Origin: Providencia sp. PROV188
GTDB lineage: Bacteria > Pseudomonadota > Gammaproteobacteria > Enterobacterales > Enterobacteriaceae
Reading direction: 5' to 3'
Assembly (NCBI RefSeq): GCF_027595165.1
Contig: NZ_CP097291.1
Coordinates: 1,178,001 to 1,242,000 of the forward strand
Length of the DNA stretch: 64,000 nucleotides
Positions 29,977 through 39,471 of the stretch are shown piece by piece (the first letter of the stretch is position 1; each line of letters starts with the position of its first letter). A program made the translations under genes and the position numbers. The notes beneath the pieces are model-generated. The model was not told where the DNA came from. It saw only the letters and a program-made list of their open reading frames with translations, and did no database searches.

Positions 29977-31458
29977 TTATTCTGGCTTATTGGAGCTATC
30001 TTCCGCTATCGGTGCTGTCACAAGCTTTTTGTCCCGTTGAATAGCCAATTCACTAATACGCTTAGCCATGCCTTTAAAGATGAACAGATGAGCTGGCATC
30101 ATCGCAAACCAATAGAGTAATCCGCTGAAACCCGCAGGATGCCACCATGCACGAACATCAATGGAGCGTAGGTTTCCACTATCATGAATAGTGAAAGTTA
30201 ATCGACCTAAACCTGGTGCTTTCATACCAAAAAGTAAGCTAAGTTGTTTATTTGGTTCCATATTAATGACTCGCCAACCATCAACTTCATCACCAACCTG
30301 TAAGGTGTCACGATCAGGTCTGCCATATTTGACTTTATTCAACATCATATCGTCCATAATGGCGCGTGTTTTCCAAAGGATATTGGCGTAAAAATAGCCT
30401 TCTTTTCCTCCAATTTGCTGGACGGTATGCCAGAGCGATTCTGTGGATGCGGTGGTGCTAAAGGTAAAGCCCGCTTGTTTAGGGTAGTAACCGTAACCCG
30501 GTCGCCAGCGTTTTCTCACCTCAGGATCATAACCCCAATCAGAGTTATCAATGGCACTGGCTTCTTCCGCTAATGTGGTTCTGACTGCATCATCAAATGA
30601 AATCAGCGTTTGCGGGATAAGCTCGCGAATGAGTTTATCGTCTGCAGGCAGATCGTGTTGTAAGCCTTGGATCAACTCTTTGGCAATAGTCGGCGGCACT
30701 GAAGTTATCAAGCTAATAAAGTGCACGGAGATCATGCTGACAGGGATTGGAATTGGAATTAACAAGCGACGCTTTCCAGAGACTTTGATAAAGCGCTTGA
30801 AGAGCTCTTGGTAGCTTATATATTCAGGACCACCCGCATCTAACACTCGACTTTCTGTCACGGGAAGTTGGGCTAACTGGGTGAGGTAATACAGGATATT
30901 TTCAAGGGCAATTGGGGATGATTTTGAACGTACCCAACGAGGCGGCGTCAAGATGGCAAGGTTATACACCATATCTCGCATAATTTCGAAGGCCGCAGAA
31001 CCTGAACCAACAATTATGGATGCGCGAATTTCAGTCACAGGAATACCACTTTCGCGCAGAATCTCCCCTGTTAAGCGTCTGGCAATTAAATGCGGGGAAT
31101 AAGTATGCCCATGTTGCAGTGCGCTGAGATAAATCACCTGCTTGACGTTAGAGTCTTGCAGCGCATTTTGTACATTGCGTGCCGCTTCACGTTCACGTTC
31201 AATAAGATTGGCTTGATCCGCCATGCTATGAACGAGGAAGTAAACAATATCCACCTCGTCCATGATATTTTTCAGGGTTTCAGGCTGGTGTAAATCCACA
31301 TAGATACAGCGAGTATCCGACCAACCTTGGGATAGCATCCAGTCTACACGTCGGGCGGCAGCAGTGACTTCATGACCTTCTTCCAATAATTTAGGAATTA
31401 AATTTTGCCCAATATAGCCACTTGCACCTAGTACTAAAACTCGTTGTTTACCCGTCAT
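29977..31458 (-). CDS. ybjT: YbjT-like SDR-family protein with DUF2867 domain
   Basis: This 493-residue protein pairs an N-terminal atypical short-chain dehydrogenase domain (VLVLGASGYIGQNLIPKLLEEGH with the GASGYIG nucleotide loop, YFLVHSMADQANLIERER, IRASIIVGSGSAAFEIMRDMVYNL, LTPPRWVRSKSSPIALENIL) with a C-terminal DUF2867 domain (about 330-480). The latter contains GGKEGYFYANILW, LLFGMKAPGLGRLTF and the hydrophobic WHPAGFSGLLYWFAMMPAHLFIFKGMAKRI. It matches E. coli YbjT throughout. The protein is probably membrane-associated by that C-terminal segment; its reaction is unknown. AGGA precedes the ATG. Confidence 0.94.
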   Translation of the reverse strand: MTGKQRVLVLGASGYIGQNLIPKLLEEGHEVTAAARRVDWMLSQGWSDTRCIYVDLHQPETLKNIMDEVDIVYFLVHSMADQANLIEREREAARNVQNALQDSNVKQVIYLSALQHGHTYSPHLIARRLTGEILRESGIPVTEIRASIIVGSGSAAFEIMRDMVYNLAILTPPRWVRSKSSPIALENILYYLTQLAQLPVTESRVLDAGGPEYISYQELFKRFIKVSGKRRLLIPIPIPVSMISVHFISLITSVPPTIAKELIQGLQHDLPADDKLIRELIPQTLISFDDAVRTTLAEEASAIDNSDWGYDPEVRKRWRPGYGYYPKQAGFTFSTTASTESLWHTVQQIGGKEGYFYANILWKTRAIMDDMMLNKVKYGRPDRDTLQVGDEVDGWRVINMEPNKQLSLLFGMKAPGLGRLTFTIHDSGNLRSIDVRAWWHPAGFSGLLYWFAMMPAHLFIFKGMAKRISELAIQRDKKLVTAPIAEDSSNKPE

Positions 31459-31509
31459 GTTAATTTCCTGTGATACCTAAATTAACGGCTATTGTGACTG
31501 AAATTCTAC

Positions 31510-32409
31510 TTATGTAAAGAAGGCCATAAGGATTGGCGTAATTAGACTTAAAACGAAGCCGTGAACGATAGCCGCGGGGACAATCGACACGCCACCACTA
31601 CGCTGCAATACCGGTAAAGTAAAGTCCATAGACGTAGAGCCACAAATTCCCAATGCAGTAGAACGATAGCGATTAATGATTAATGGAATCAACATGATGG
31701 CAGTCAATTCTCGCAATAGATCATTAAAAAATGCGGCGCTACCCATCACGGGACCATAGGCATCGGTAATTAAGATACCAGTGAGTGAATACCAACCAAA
31801 TCCAGAGGCGATAGCTAACCCCATTTTGATAGGAAGCCCAAGGAAAAAGGCTGCAGCTGCCCCACCGATAAGGGCGCTAACCCCCATGACTAAGGCAATA
31901 GTCGTACCTCGGCGGTTAATTAAAATCTGTCGAATATGCATGCCACTATTACGCAGTTGTACCCCAACCAGTAACAGCAGCAACATTAGAGCCACTTGGC
32001 TGCCTTTATCCGCATAATGTAAGAATTTAAACCCCGTTAATCCTACTAAAAAGCCAATGAGCAAGACACCACACAGCTGCAAGGATTCAAATACCATTTT
32101 GATACGTGAAGGGGGCTTTTCTTGCTTGTGCTGCGGTACTTTCCACGGATCAAGTTTATCCAGGAGAATTAAAGAAAGCGCATTGAGGCCAAAAATGCAG
32201 GCGAAGAAGGTCAGGGCATAAATTAAGATGGACACTAAATGTGCGCTGAGGTTTTCAAGCAAAGCAAGGGTAATACCCATTAAAAATAAAATAACGTACA
32301 CCATCGAATTTAAAGACTGATGAACTCGATGAAGAACATTTTTATTTTTTATAGGTATCAAGTAACCAAGAAACAGAGGTAAAAGAATAATCAGCAAGCC
32401 TGAATACAT
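31510..32409 (-). CDS. lysO: L-lysine exporter LysO family protein
   Basis: This 299-residue inner-membrane protein has about eight spans and matches E. coli LysO (YbjE), which exports L-lysine and the toxic analogue thialysine. Conserved features are MYSGLLIILLPLFLGYLIP at the start, MLLLLLVGVQLRNSGMHIRQILINRRG in the middle, and the C-terminal half ASGFGWYSLTGILITDAYGPVMGSAAFFNDLLRE, with acidic membrane residues important in this family. TSMDFTLPVLQRSGG is also diagnostic. It stands next to ybjD, divergent, as in E. coli. E. coli lysO is activated by ArgP; the region upstream is long enough for this. Confidence 0.94.
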   Translation of the reverse strand: MYSGLLIILLPLFLGYLIPIKNKNVLHRVHQSLNSMVYVILFLMGITLALLENLSAHLVSILIYALTFFACIFGLNALSLILLDKLDPWKVPQHKQEKPPSRIKMVFESLQLCGVLLIGFLVGLTGFKFLHYADKGSQVALMLLLLLVGVQLRNSGMHIRQILINRRGTTIALVMGVSALIGGAAAAFFLGLPIKMGLAIASGFGWYSLTGILITDAYGPVMGSAAFFNDLLRELTAIMLIPLIINRYRSTALGICGSTSMDFTLPVLQRSGGVSIVPAAIVHGFVLSLITPILMAFFT

Positions 32410-32821
32410 GTTAGTGCCCTTTTATTTCATTTCGTTTTACTGCATTAACTACACTAATTTATGCCAATATAAACAACAGATTATATTTAAAAATTCATGA
32501 ACATAGCTATCGAAACATGAATAAATTTAACCTGTGATGCTAAATATCACGTGAGTGATAAATATTTTTCAATGGCTGATTAACTAAAAATAGGAGAAAA
32601 ATGCTGGAAAATAAAGCATAAACATCCTATATCACCAACTAAATAAGCTCAATACAGGGACATGTATCGCAACGTGTTTTTTTTGTACTGTGTTGACTCG
32701 TATAGTAATTAATTGGCTTAATGAGTAAGCTTTTATTTGAGATAGTTCAGGTTGTTTCACGGATCCTTGAGTGGTCAAGATGTTACAATCAAACTCAGTT
32801 TTCGATAGCAAGGAGAGAGAT
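32410..32821. other. Divergent regulatory region between lysO and ybjD
   Basis: About 410 AT-rich bases between two divergent genes. A short dyad, TTCATG with CATGAA, lies near 32494-32521. No reading frame, terminator or small RNA signal is convincing. It must hold both promoters. Confidence 0.6.
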
Positions 32822-34486
32822 ATGTATCTGGAACGTGTGGAAATATACGGATTTAGAGGGATCAACCGACTTTCTTTAGAACTTAATAATAATACCGTTC
32901 TCATCGGGGAAAACTCATGGGGGAAATCAAGTTTACTCGATGCCTTAGATATTTTGCTCTCTCCCGAACATCGCGAATACCAATTCACAGCTAATGATTT
33001 TCACCATCCTACAGGGGATGATGAAACACGTTTTCGTACTTTGCAGATTGTCTTAAAGTTCTGTGAGAGTCGTCCTGGTCGCCATCATTCTTATCGTTTC
33101 CAAAATCTAGCTTCTGTTTGGGTCGATAATGGGGATGACTTAAAACATATTTTATTCCGAGTAAGTGCGGAGCTAAAAGATGATAACAGCGTTACGGTAG
33201 ATAAGTGCTTCTTAAATTCTGGGGGTAATAAATTATCCCTTGATAATGTGGGTAAGTATATTAAAGAAATTGTCCGTTTATATCCCGTAATTCGCTTACG
33301 AGATGCGCGTTTCTTAAATAGTATAAACCCCGAGACGATAGTCAGCGGAAGCAACAATTTCCGTGAAAACTTTAATCATCAGATTAAAGAATTGACGATG
33401 GCGCTGGTGAATAATCCTGAACGCTTAAGTGATAATGACCTTGAAGATGGGGTGGACGCGATGCAGCAATTGCTGAGCCACTATTTTTCAGGGAAAAGCG
33501 GTCATATGGTGAAAACGGATAATCCAATGATTAGTATCGAGCCTCGTAAGCGGGGGTGGCAGGCATTGGATAATATTAATCGATTAATAGCGAAGCCGAA
33601 TCAACGTAATATTCGCCTGATTATCTTAGGGATGTTTTCATCGTTACTGCAATCTAAAGGGAATATTGAGCTGGATAAACATGCTCGCCCAATTATTATT
33701 GTGGAAGACCCTGAAACACGGTTACACCCTATTATGTTGTCTATTGCGTGGGGGCTGTTTAGTTTATTCTCCTTGCAGCGGATCACCACAACCAATTCTG
33801 GTGACTTACTTTCCCAAGCGCCAATTGACAGCTTATGCCGTCTTGTCCGTGATACTAATAAAGTGTCTGCATATCGTTTGAACCCGCAGGATTTAAGTGC
33901 TGAAGAGTTACGTAAAATCTCTTTCCATATCCGCTTTAATCGACCTTCCGCATTATTTGCCCGTTGTTGGCTACTGGTTGAAGGTGAAACGGAAATTTGG
34001 CTAATGAGTGAATTTGCAAGGCAGTGTAATTATTTCTTCGAAACAGAAGGCATTAAGGTAATTGCTTTTGCACAAAGTGGCTTAAAACCTTTATTAAAAT
34101 TTGCCAATAAAATGGGCATTGAATGGCATGTGTTAACTGATGGGGATGAAGCAGGGCGAAAATATGCCGCAACGGCGACGCATTACGCCAACAAAATTAA
34201 TTCGCCAGATAGAGACCGGTTAACCATGTTGCCTGCACCGGATATGGAACATTTTCTGTATCGCGAAGGGTTTCAAGGTTTGTACCATGAAATTGCAGAA
34301 ATTCCTGAAAATGCTCGAGTATCCACTCGCCGCGTGATTTTAAAAGCGATTGCACGGACGTCAAAACCTGACTTAGCGCTGGCGACAGTAAACCGTGCCG
34401 CTGAATTAGGCCCTGAAGCTGTACCATTAGCTCTGAGAAATATGTTCTCAAGAGTCGCATGGTTGGCACGCGGTAAGGCGTATTAA
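32822..34486 (+). CDS. ybjD: OLD-family ATP-dependent nuclease-like protein
   Basis: This 554-residue protein matches E. coli YbjD: an SMC-like ATPase half with Walker A GENSWGKSS (about residues 29-37 of MYLERVEIYGFRGINRLSLE) and a later LIILGMF...PIIIVEDPETRLHPIML Walker B. A C-terminal Toprim domain follows (LLVEGETEIWL around residue 386, then VLTDGDEAGRKYA), as in overcoming-lysogenization-defect (OLD) nucleases. A role in DNA repair or phage response is plausible from the family; that of YbjD is unproven. The start is ATG 32822 after AAGGAGAGAG; an upstream in-frame ATG at 32771 is not supported by homology. It has no Gabija-type partner gene. Confidence 0.94.
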   Translation: MYLERVEIYGFRGINRLSLELNNNTVLIGENSWGKSSLLDALDILLSPEHREYQFTANDFHHPTGDDETRFRTLQIVLKFCESRPGRHHSYRFQNLASVWVDNGDDLKHILFRVSAELKDDNSVTVDKCFLNSGGNKLSLDNVGKYIKEIVRLYPVIRLRDARFLNSINPETIVSGSNNFRENFNHQIKELTMALVNNPERLSDNDLEDGVDAMQQLLSHYFSGKSGHMVKTDNPMISIEPRKRGWQALDNINRLIAKPNQRNIRLIILGMFSSLLQSKGNIELDKHARPIIIVEDPETRLHPIMLSIAWGLFSLFSLQRITTTNSGDLLSQAPIDSLCRLVRDTNKVSAYRLNPQDLSAEELRKISFHIRFNRPSALFARCWLLVEGETEIWLMSEFARQCNYFFETEGIKVIAFAQSGLKPLLKFANKMGIEWHVLTDGDEAGRKYAATATHYANKINSPDRDRLTMLPAPDMEHFLYREGFQGLYHEIAEIPENARVSTRRVILKAIARTSKPDLALATVNRAAELGPEAVPLALRNMFSRVAWLARGKAY

Positions 34487-34594
34487 TATAAATTGCAGTT
34501 AATCTTAAATCTGTTTAGTGAAGAGTGATAATTATTCAGCTATCTTATTTTCAAGAGAGGGGCGGCCCTCTGATTGAAAATAGGAACAGAGTTA

Positions 34595-35704
34595 ATGAAG
34601 GCAGCATCAAGAAAAAAATGGATTTATGGCATATTTGTCCTACTCGCGGCGCTGGTTACCGCATGGTTTTTTCTTGGTAACCAGCAACCAGAGAGCTACC
34701 AAACGGTTGATGTGACTCGTGGCGATCTCGATAAGCGGGTTATGGCGACGGGTAAATTAGATGCTGTACGTAAAGTGGATGTGGGGGCGCAGGTTAGCGG
34801 TCAACTGCAAACACTGTACGTTAAAGAAGGTGATACCGTTAAAAAAGGCGATCTGCTTGCCGTTATTGACCCGCAAAAAGCGCAAAACGAAGTCACTGAA
34901 TCTCAAGAAACTATCCATGAATTAGAATCCAACTTGGCATTGGCTCAGGCTGAATTAAAGCTTGCACAAGTGACTTACCAACGCCATTTAAGCCTCTCAA
35001 AAGTACAAGCGGTGGCTCAGCAAGAGCTGGATAAAGCCAGAACCGATGTGGAAGTGAATAAAGCGAAGGTGGCCACGTATCAGTCGCAGATTAAACGTAA
35101 TCGCGCCTCTTTAGATACCGCAAAAACGAATCTGAAATACACCCAAATTACAGCGCCAATGGATGGTATTGTGACGTTTATCAAAACATTACAAGGGCAA
35201 ACGGTAATTGCCGCCCAAGAGGCACCAACGATTTTAACGCTCGCTGATTTGGATACTATGTTGGTCAAAGCAGAAGTTTCCGAAGCGGATGTTATCTACC
35301 TTGAGCCAGGGCAAAGTGCGTCTTTTACCGTGTTAGGCGCTCCGGATAAAAAATTCGCAGGAAAATTGAAAGATATCCTACCGACCCCTGAAAAAATTAA
35401 CGATGCGATTTTCTACTATGCCCGTTTTGAAGTGCCAAACCCTCAACATCTTTTAAAGCTACAAATGACCGCACAAGTGGTGATTGAGCTTGAGTCCCAT
35501 AAAAATGTGCTGCTCCTTCCCTTGCTCGCTTTAGGAAACGAAGTCACTCCGCAAGTTTATGAAGTGGAAGTTTTGAATGATGGGATACCGCAAAAGAGAA
35601 ACATTGAAATTGGCAGTCGTAACGATGTTTCAGTGGAAGTGATTAAAGGGTTGCAAGAAGGGGATAAGGTCATCGTCGGTCGCAGCAGCGATACGGAATT
35701 GTAA
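34595..35704 (+). CDS. macA: Macrolide/peptide efflux periplasmic adaptor MacA
   Basis: MacA (369 residues) is a membrane fusion protein linking the MacB ATPase to an outer-membrane TolC channel; the complex exports macrolides, enterotoxin-like peptides and protoporphyrin. Residues 9-28 form the N-terminal membrane helix. The lipoyl halves (GAQVSGQLQTLYVKEGDTVKKGDLLAVID and ITAPMDGIVTFIKTLQGQTV) flank a coiled-coil hairpin (about 95-165), followed by beta-barrel and membrane-proximal domains. Start ATG 34595 follows AGGA; the TTG at 34574 is upstream. Its stop shares a base with the macB ATG. Confidence 0.96.
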   Translation: MKAASRKKWIYGIFVLLAALVTAWFFLGNQQPESYQTVDVTRGDLDKRVMATGKLDAVRKVDVGAQVSGQLQTLYVKEGDTVKKGDLLAVIDPQKAQNEVTESQETIHELESNLALAQAELKLAQVTYQRHLSLSKVQAVAQQELDKARTDVEVNKAKVATYQSQIKRNRASLDTAKTNLKYTQITAPMDGIVTFIKTLQGQTVIAAQEAPTILTLADLDTMLVKAEVSEADVIYLEPGQSASFTVLGAPDKKFAGKLKDILPTPEKINDAIFYYARFEVPNPQHLLKLQMTAQVVIELESHKNVLLLPLLALGNEVTPQVYEVEVLNDGIPQKRNIEIGSRNDVSVEVIKGLQEGDKVIVGRSSDTEL

Positions 35705-37650
35705 TGATGACGACTTTACTGGAGCTGCATAATATTACGCGGCGCTATCCTGCGGGTGAGCAGGAGATCACCGTACTCAAAGATGTTTCGTTGAAAATAA
35801 ATGCCGGTGAAATGGTGGCGATTATCGGTGCGTCAGGGTCGGGAAAATCGACGTTGATGAATATTTTGGGATGCTTGGATAAACCCACATCAGGGGAATA
35901 TTTCGTTGCAGGTCAAAATATTGCGACATTGGATAATGACCAATTGGCACAATTACGACGTGAACATTTTGGCTTTATCTTCCAGCGTTACCATTTACTG
36001 AGCCATTTGAGTGCTGAGCAAAATGTTGAAATCCCCGCTATTTATGCCGGAGCAGGCAAGTCTCAGCGACAGGAACGGGCGGTGCAATTACTTCAACGTT
36101 TAGGCTTAGGTGAACGAGTTCATTATCGCCCAAGCCAATTGTCGGGGGGGCAGCAACAAAGGGTTAGTATTGCTCGCGCTCTGATGAATGGCGGACAGGT
36201 TATTTTGGCGGATGAGCCGACGGGGGCGCTGGATAGCCATTCGGGGGAAGAGGTCATGAAGATCTTAAAAGATCTTTGTGCCCAAGGGCATACGGTGATC
36301 ATCGTTACCCATGACCCGAAAGTCGCGCAACAAGCAGAGCGGATCGTTGAAATCAAAGATGGCGAAATCATCAATGATTCAGGTATGTTAGCAACGAAGA
36401 AAGCTGAGTTTCCGGCAAAAATCGCGATGAAGAAAAATCCATTAGGGCAATGGGTTAGCCGATTTAGTGAAGCTTTATTGATGGCGTGGCGCGCGATGGT
36501 AGTGAATAAAATGCGCACCTTGCTGACGATGCTGGGAATTGTGATTGGTATTGCCTCAGTGGTATCCATCATGGTAATTGGCGATGCGGCCAAAGGGATG
36601 GTATTGAATGATATTAAATCGATTGGTACCAATACAATTTCGGTGTATCCCGGAAAAGATTTTGGCAGCGATGACCCAGAAAACCGGCAAGCGTTGAAAT
36701 CCTCTGATATTTCTGCCATTGCTCAGCAGCCTTATGTTCAGTCGGTGACTGGCTCCATTGATACCTCAGCTCGATTACGTAAAGGGAATTTAGATGCGGT
36801 GGCTCGAGTCGCAGGAGTGGGGGTAGGTTATTTCCAAGTTTATGGTAATAAATTCGCTGAAGGGATGGGATTTACTCAGGATATGCTTGATCGGCGTGCG
36901 CCTGTGGTGGTGATTGACGGTAATACGAAACGACGATTTTTTCCGAACAAACAGAATGTCGTGGGTGAGACATTGCTCATCGGAAATATGCCCGCCACTG
37001 TCATTGGTGTATTAGGAGAACAAAAGTCAATTTTTGGTTCCAGTAAAAGCCTAGAAGTGTTTTTACCCGACACGACAATTAACAGTAAGCTGATTAACCG
37101 TTCTTACTATGACAGCATTGTGGTTAGAGTGAAGGATGGCATTGATGCGAAAGTGGCTGAGCAGCAACTGACCCGTTTGCTGACTTTGCGTCACGGTAAG
37201 AAGGATATTTTTACCTATAATATTGATACATTGGTCAAAACAGCGGAAAAAACCACCCAAACTATGCAGCTCTTTTTGACTTTGGTCGCTGTCATTTCCC
37301 TTGTGGTTGGGGGGATTGGTGTGATGAATATTATGTTGGTGTCTGTCACAGAAAGAACCCGTGAAATCGGTATTCGTATGGCGGTTGGTGCTCGAACGAT
37401 GGATGTGATGCAGCAATTTCTTATTGAGGCGGTGTTAGTGTGTCTTATCGGTGGCTTAATGGGAATTGGCTTATCTTATGGCGTCAGTCTGATTGCTCAA
37501 ATGGCGCTGCCAGGCTGGACATTTGCATTTGATCCAATTGCACTTGTCAGTGCATTTGCCTGTTCAACGGCGATTGGGATTATTTTTGGTTTCCTACCCG
37601 CGAGAAATGCGGCGAGATTAAATCCGATTGATGCATTAGCAAGAGAGTAA
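35704..37650 (+). CDS. macB: Macrolide/peptide ABC exporter MacB
   Basis: MacB (648 residues) is a type VII ABC transporter in which one polypeptide holds the ATPase and four membrane helices around a large periplasmic domain. Walker A is GASGSGKST (42-50), the signature [15 protein letters not shown] (about 144-158), Walker B VILADEPTGALD. The first membrane helix is near TLLTMLGIVIGIASVVSIMVIG; the periplasmic MacB_PCD domain follows; the last three helices include VVGGIGVMNIMLVSVTERTREIGIRMAVGAR. It works as a mechanical pump moving substrates from the periplasm through TolC. It is translationally coupled to macA and ended by a strong terminator. Confidence 0.97.
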   Translation: MMTTLLELHNITRRYPAGEQEITVLKDVSLKINAGEMVAIIGASGSGKSTLMNILGCLDKPTSGEYFVAGQNIATLDNDQLAQLRREHFGFIFQRYHLLSHLSAEQNVEIPAIYAGAGKSQRQERAVQLLQRLGLGERVHYRPSQLSGGQQQRVSIARALMNGGQVILADEPTGALDSHSGEEVMKILKDLCAQGHTVIIVTHDPKVAQQAERIVEIKDGEIINDSGMLATKKAEFPAKIAMKKNPLGQWVSRFSEALLMAWRAMVVNKMRTLLTMLGIVIGIASVVSIMVIGDAAKGMVLNDIKSIGTNTISVYPGKDFGSDDPENRQALKSSDISAIAQQPYVQSVTGSIDTSARLRKGNLDAVARVAGVGVGYFQVYGNKFAEGMGFTQDMLDRRAPVVVIDGNTKRRFFPNKQNVVGETLLIGNMPATVIGVLGEQKSIFGSSKSLEVFLPDTTINSKLINRSYYDSIVVRVKDGIDAKVAEQQLTRLLTLRHGKKDIFTYNIDTLVKTAEKTTQTMQLFLTLVAVISLVVGGIGVMNIMLVSVTERTREIGIRMAVGARTMDVMQQFLIEAVLVCLIGGLMGIGLSYGVSLIAQMALPGWTFAFDPIALVSAFACSTAIGIIFGFLPARNAARLNPIDALARE

Positions 37651-37672
37651 TTTATCCATCAGTGATTATTTG

Positions 37673-37707
37673 AAAAGTTGTAGAGGGGGGATCTCTACAA
37701 CTTTTTT
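37673..37707 (+). terminator. Rho-independent terminator of macAB
   Basis: AGTTGTAGAG (37676-37685) pairs perfectly with CTCTACAACT (37693-37702) around GGGGGAT, with AAA on the left and TTTTTT on the right. Confidence 0.95.
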
Positions 37708-38114
37708 CTCACGAATAAGGCAATTTATTAGATAAAATAATTAGTGAATAGCTGTTTAGGTCGAATATTTTGTGAGATTAACGGCAATGAAAAGATAATT
37801 TACTCTATATTTGCGTGTCTAAATTAGAATTATCTATCGATGAACACTCATTTTGTGAAATTTCTCTAATCAAATGTGGTTTTTTTAACCTATTAATTTA
37901 CAGCTTATTTTGTTTTTACCCCCTCCTATTTCTCCTACCATTTAAATAACCGATAATAAAAAAGCTATCAAAAAGGTAAATTCTACTTGCGATTTAGTAC
38001 CGATCGTGGATATTATTCGTCTTGTAGAATAAATGAAACCTAGTTCCGTTAAATGGAACTTTAGCGAAAAGCCAAAAAATCACAAGTAAAGACTCATACA
38101 CAGCAGGATAAAAA
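37708..38114 (+). other. Upstream region of the NCS1 permease operon
   Basis: About 400 AT-rich bases with no gene. It holds a GTTCC/GGAAC dyad (reported separately) and presumably the operon promoter. TAGAAT at about 38024-38029 could be a -10 box; no matching -35 is obvious. Confidence 0.5.
38042..38060 (+). promoter_or_regulatory. Candidate IclR-type operator upstream of the permease gene
   Basis: AGTTCC (38042-38047) and GGAACT (38055-38060) form a 6-bp dyad with a 7-base spacer, 54 bases before the permease ATG. IclR-family regulators bind short palindromes of this general kind, and one is encoded in the operon. Assignment is inference. Confidence 0.4.
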
Positions 38115-39461
38115 ATGGCAAATAAAGCAGGTGAAGATTATTCTCTGGCGCGGGTACCGCAAAGTGCTCGTCGACCGTTTTATGAAGTGTTGATCCTCCG
38201 TATCGGTTCACTCGCTTGCGTTTCGCAAGTGATGCTAGGTGCAGCGCTTGGTTATGGATTAACGTTTTGGCAGGCGTTTTGGGCAACAATGCTCGGTTCT
38301 GTAATTTTACAGGTCGTCAGTTGGGGTCTCGGAGCGGCAGCTTGCCGTGAAGGAATGTCAATCAGTCTACTGTCTCGGTGGTCTGGTTTTGGAAAACTAG
38401 GATCGGCATTAATTGGAGGTGCCATTGCTATCTCCTTAATGGGTTGGTTCGGTGTCCAAAATGGTTTCTTCGCGGATGGTATGTATAAAGCGACTAACGT
38501 GCTAACACCAGGGACCTGGTCGCTTATTACAGGCATTGCGGTGACAATTATTACGGTATATGGGTATCGCTTTTTATCTATTACCGCGAATATTTCAACA
38601 CCGCTATTTTTATTCGCACTAGGTTGGGCAACTTATAATTTATTATCGGGACAGGACATTAGTTTATTAATTAATGCCACTGAACCTGCCGGGCCTTTAA
38701 TGACAATGCCAGCTGCAATTACGATGGTTGCGGGTGGTTTTATCATCTCTGCTGTAACAACACCAGACATCAGTCGCTTTATGCATAAGCCGAAAGATGT
38801 GTTCTGGATGACGTTGATTGGTACATTCTGTGGCGAGCTTTTCGTCAACATGATAGCGGTATTAATGGCTTTAGCATTACGCACAAGCCAAGTTTTTGAT
38901 TTGATGATGGCGTTAACTGGGTTGCTAGGTGCATCGATTGTTATCTTCTCAACAATTAAAATGAATGATATCAATCTCTACTCTTCATCACTCGGCTTCT
39001 CCACACTGTTGAACGCTATTTTTAATAAGCGTTTTGACCGCCGTTATTTAACATGGATTATTGGTATTTTTGGTACTGTGGCTTCCATGTTAGGCATTTT
39101 AGATAACTTTATTAGTTTCTTAATTTATCTTGGTATTTCGATTCCGCCTGTCGCGGGTATTATGGTTGTTGATTATTACTTGTTAAAACGTGACAGAAAA
39201 GAGCTGGATATCACCCGAGAACAAGGCATTTTACCAACGCGTTGTGAAGCGTATAACCCAGTAACTTTAGTGGCATGGTGCTGTGCGGTCGTTGTTGGTT
39301 GGGGAACTTCTGCTCTAGGACCTTTGGGTGCAGATATTGGTGTCCCAGCGTTGAACTCTTTGCTGGTTGGTGCGGTGGCTTATTGGATTGGTATGCGCTT
39401 ATTAGCGGCATTCCGAGGCGAAAAAGGCATTCACTTCCGCCAAGTTTCTCATTTAGATTGA
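38115..39461 (+). CDS. NCS1-family permease (CodB-like, nucleobase or related substrate)
   Basis: This 448-residue, about 12-span inner-membrane symporter is of the nucleobase-cation-symport-1 group. Visible blocks are VPQSARRPFYEVLILRIGSLACVSQVMLGAALG at the first span and GWFGVQNGFFADGMY with the conserved Gln/Asn substrate site. MVAGGFIISAVTTPDISRFM, equivalent to the ion/substrate helix of CodB, and ISIPPVAGIMVVDYYLLKR follow. CodB imports cytosine with Na+; other members take uracil, allantoin, hydantoin or thiamine-related compounds. The downstream amidohydrolase gene begins 10 bases later, so the imported compound is probably its substrate. I do not give a symbol because no cytosine deaminase is present. 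Confidence 0.9.
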   Translation: MANKAGEDYSLARVPQSARRPFYEVLILRIGSLACVSQVMLGAALGYGLTFWQAFWATMLGSVILQVVSWGLGAAACREGMSISLLSRWSGFGKLGSALIGGAIAISLMGWFGVQNGFFADGMYKATNVLTPGTWSLITGIAVTIITVYGYRFLSITANISTPLFLFALGWATYNLLSGQDISLLINATEPAGPLMTMPAAITMVAGGFIISAVTTPDISRFMHKPKDVFWMTLIGTFCGELFVNMIAVLMALALRTSQVFDLMMALTGLLGASIVIFSTIKMNDINLYSSSLGFSTLLNAIFNKRFDRRYLTWIIGIFGTVASMLGILDNFISFLIYLGISIPPVAGIMVVDYYLLKRDRKELDITREQGILPTRCEAYNPVTLVAWCCAVVVGWGTSALGPLGADIGVPALNSLLVGAVAYWIGMRLLAAFRGEKGIHFRQVSHLD

Positions 39462-39471
39462 GGGCAAATGG

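Noticed and set aside
32410..32821. Lysine riboswitch upstream of lysO
   Set aside because: No conserved riboswitch core or terminator could be seen; E. coli lysO is controlled by ArgP instead.
32822..34486. Gabija or other two-gene defence system based on the OLD nuclease
   Set aside because: The gene is the conserved ybjD in its normal place beside lysO and macAB, with no helicase partner.
36123..36719. 198-codon frame opposite macB
   Set aside because: Shadow of macB; no ribosome site or domain seen.
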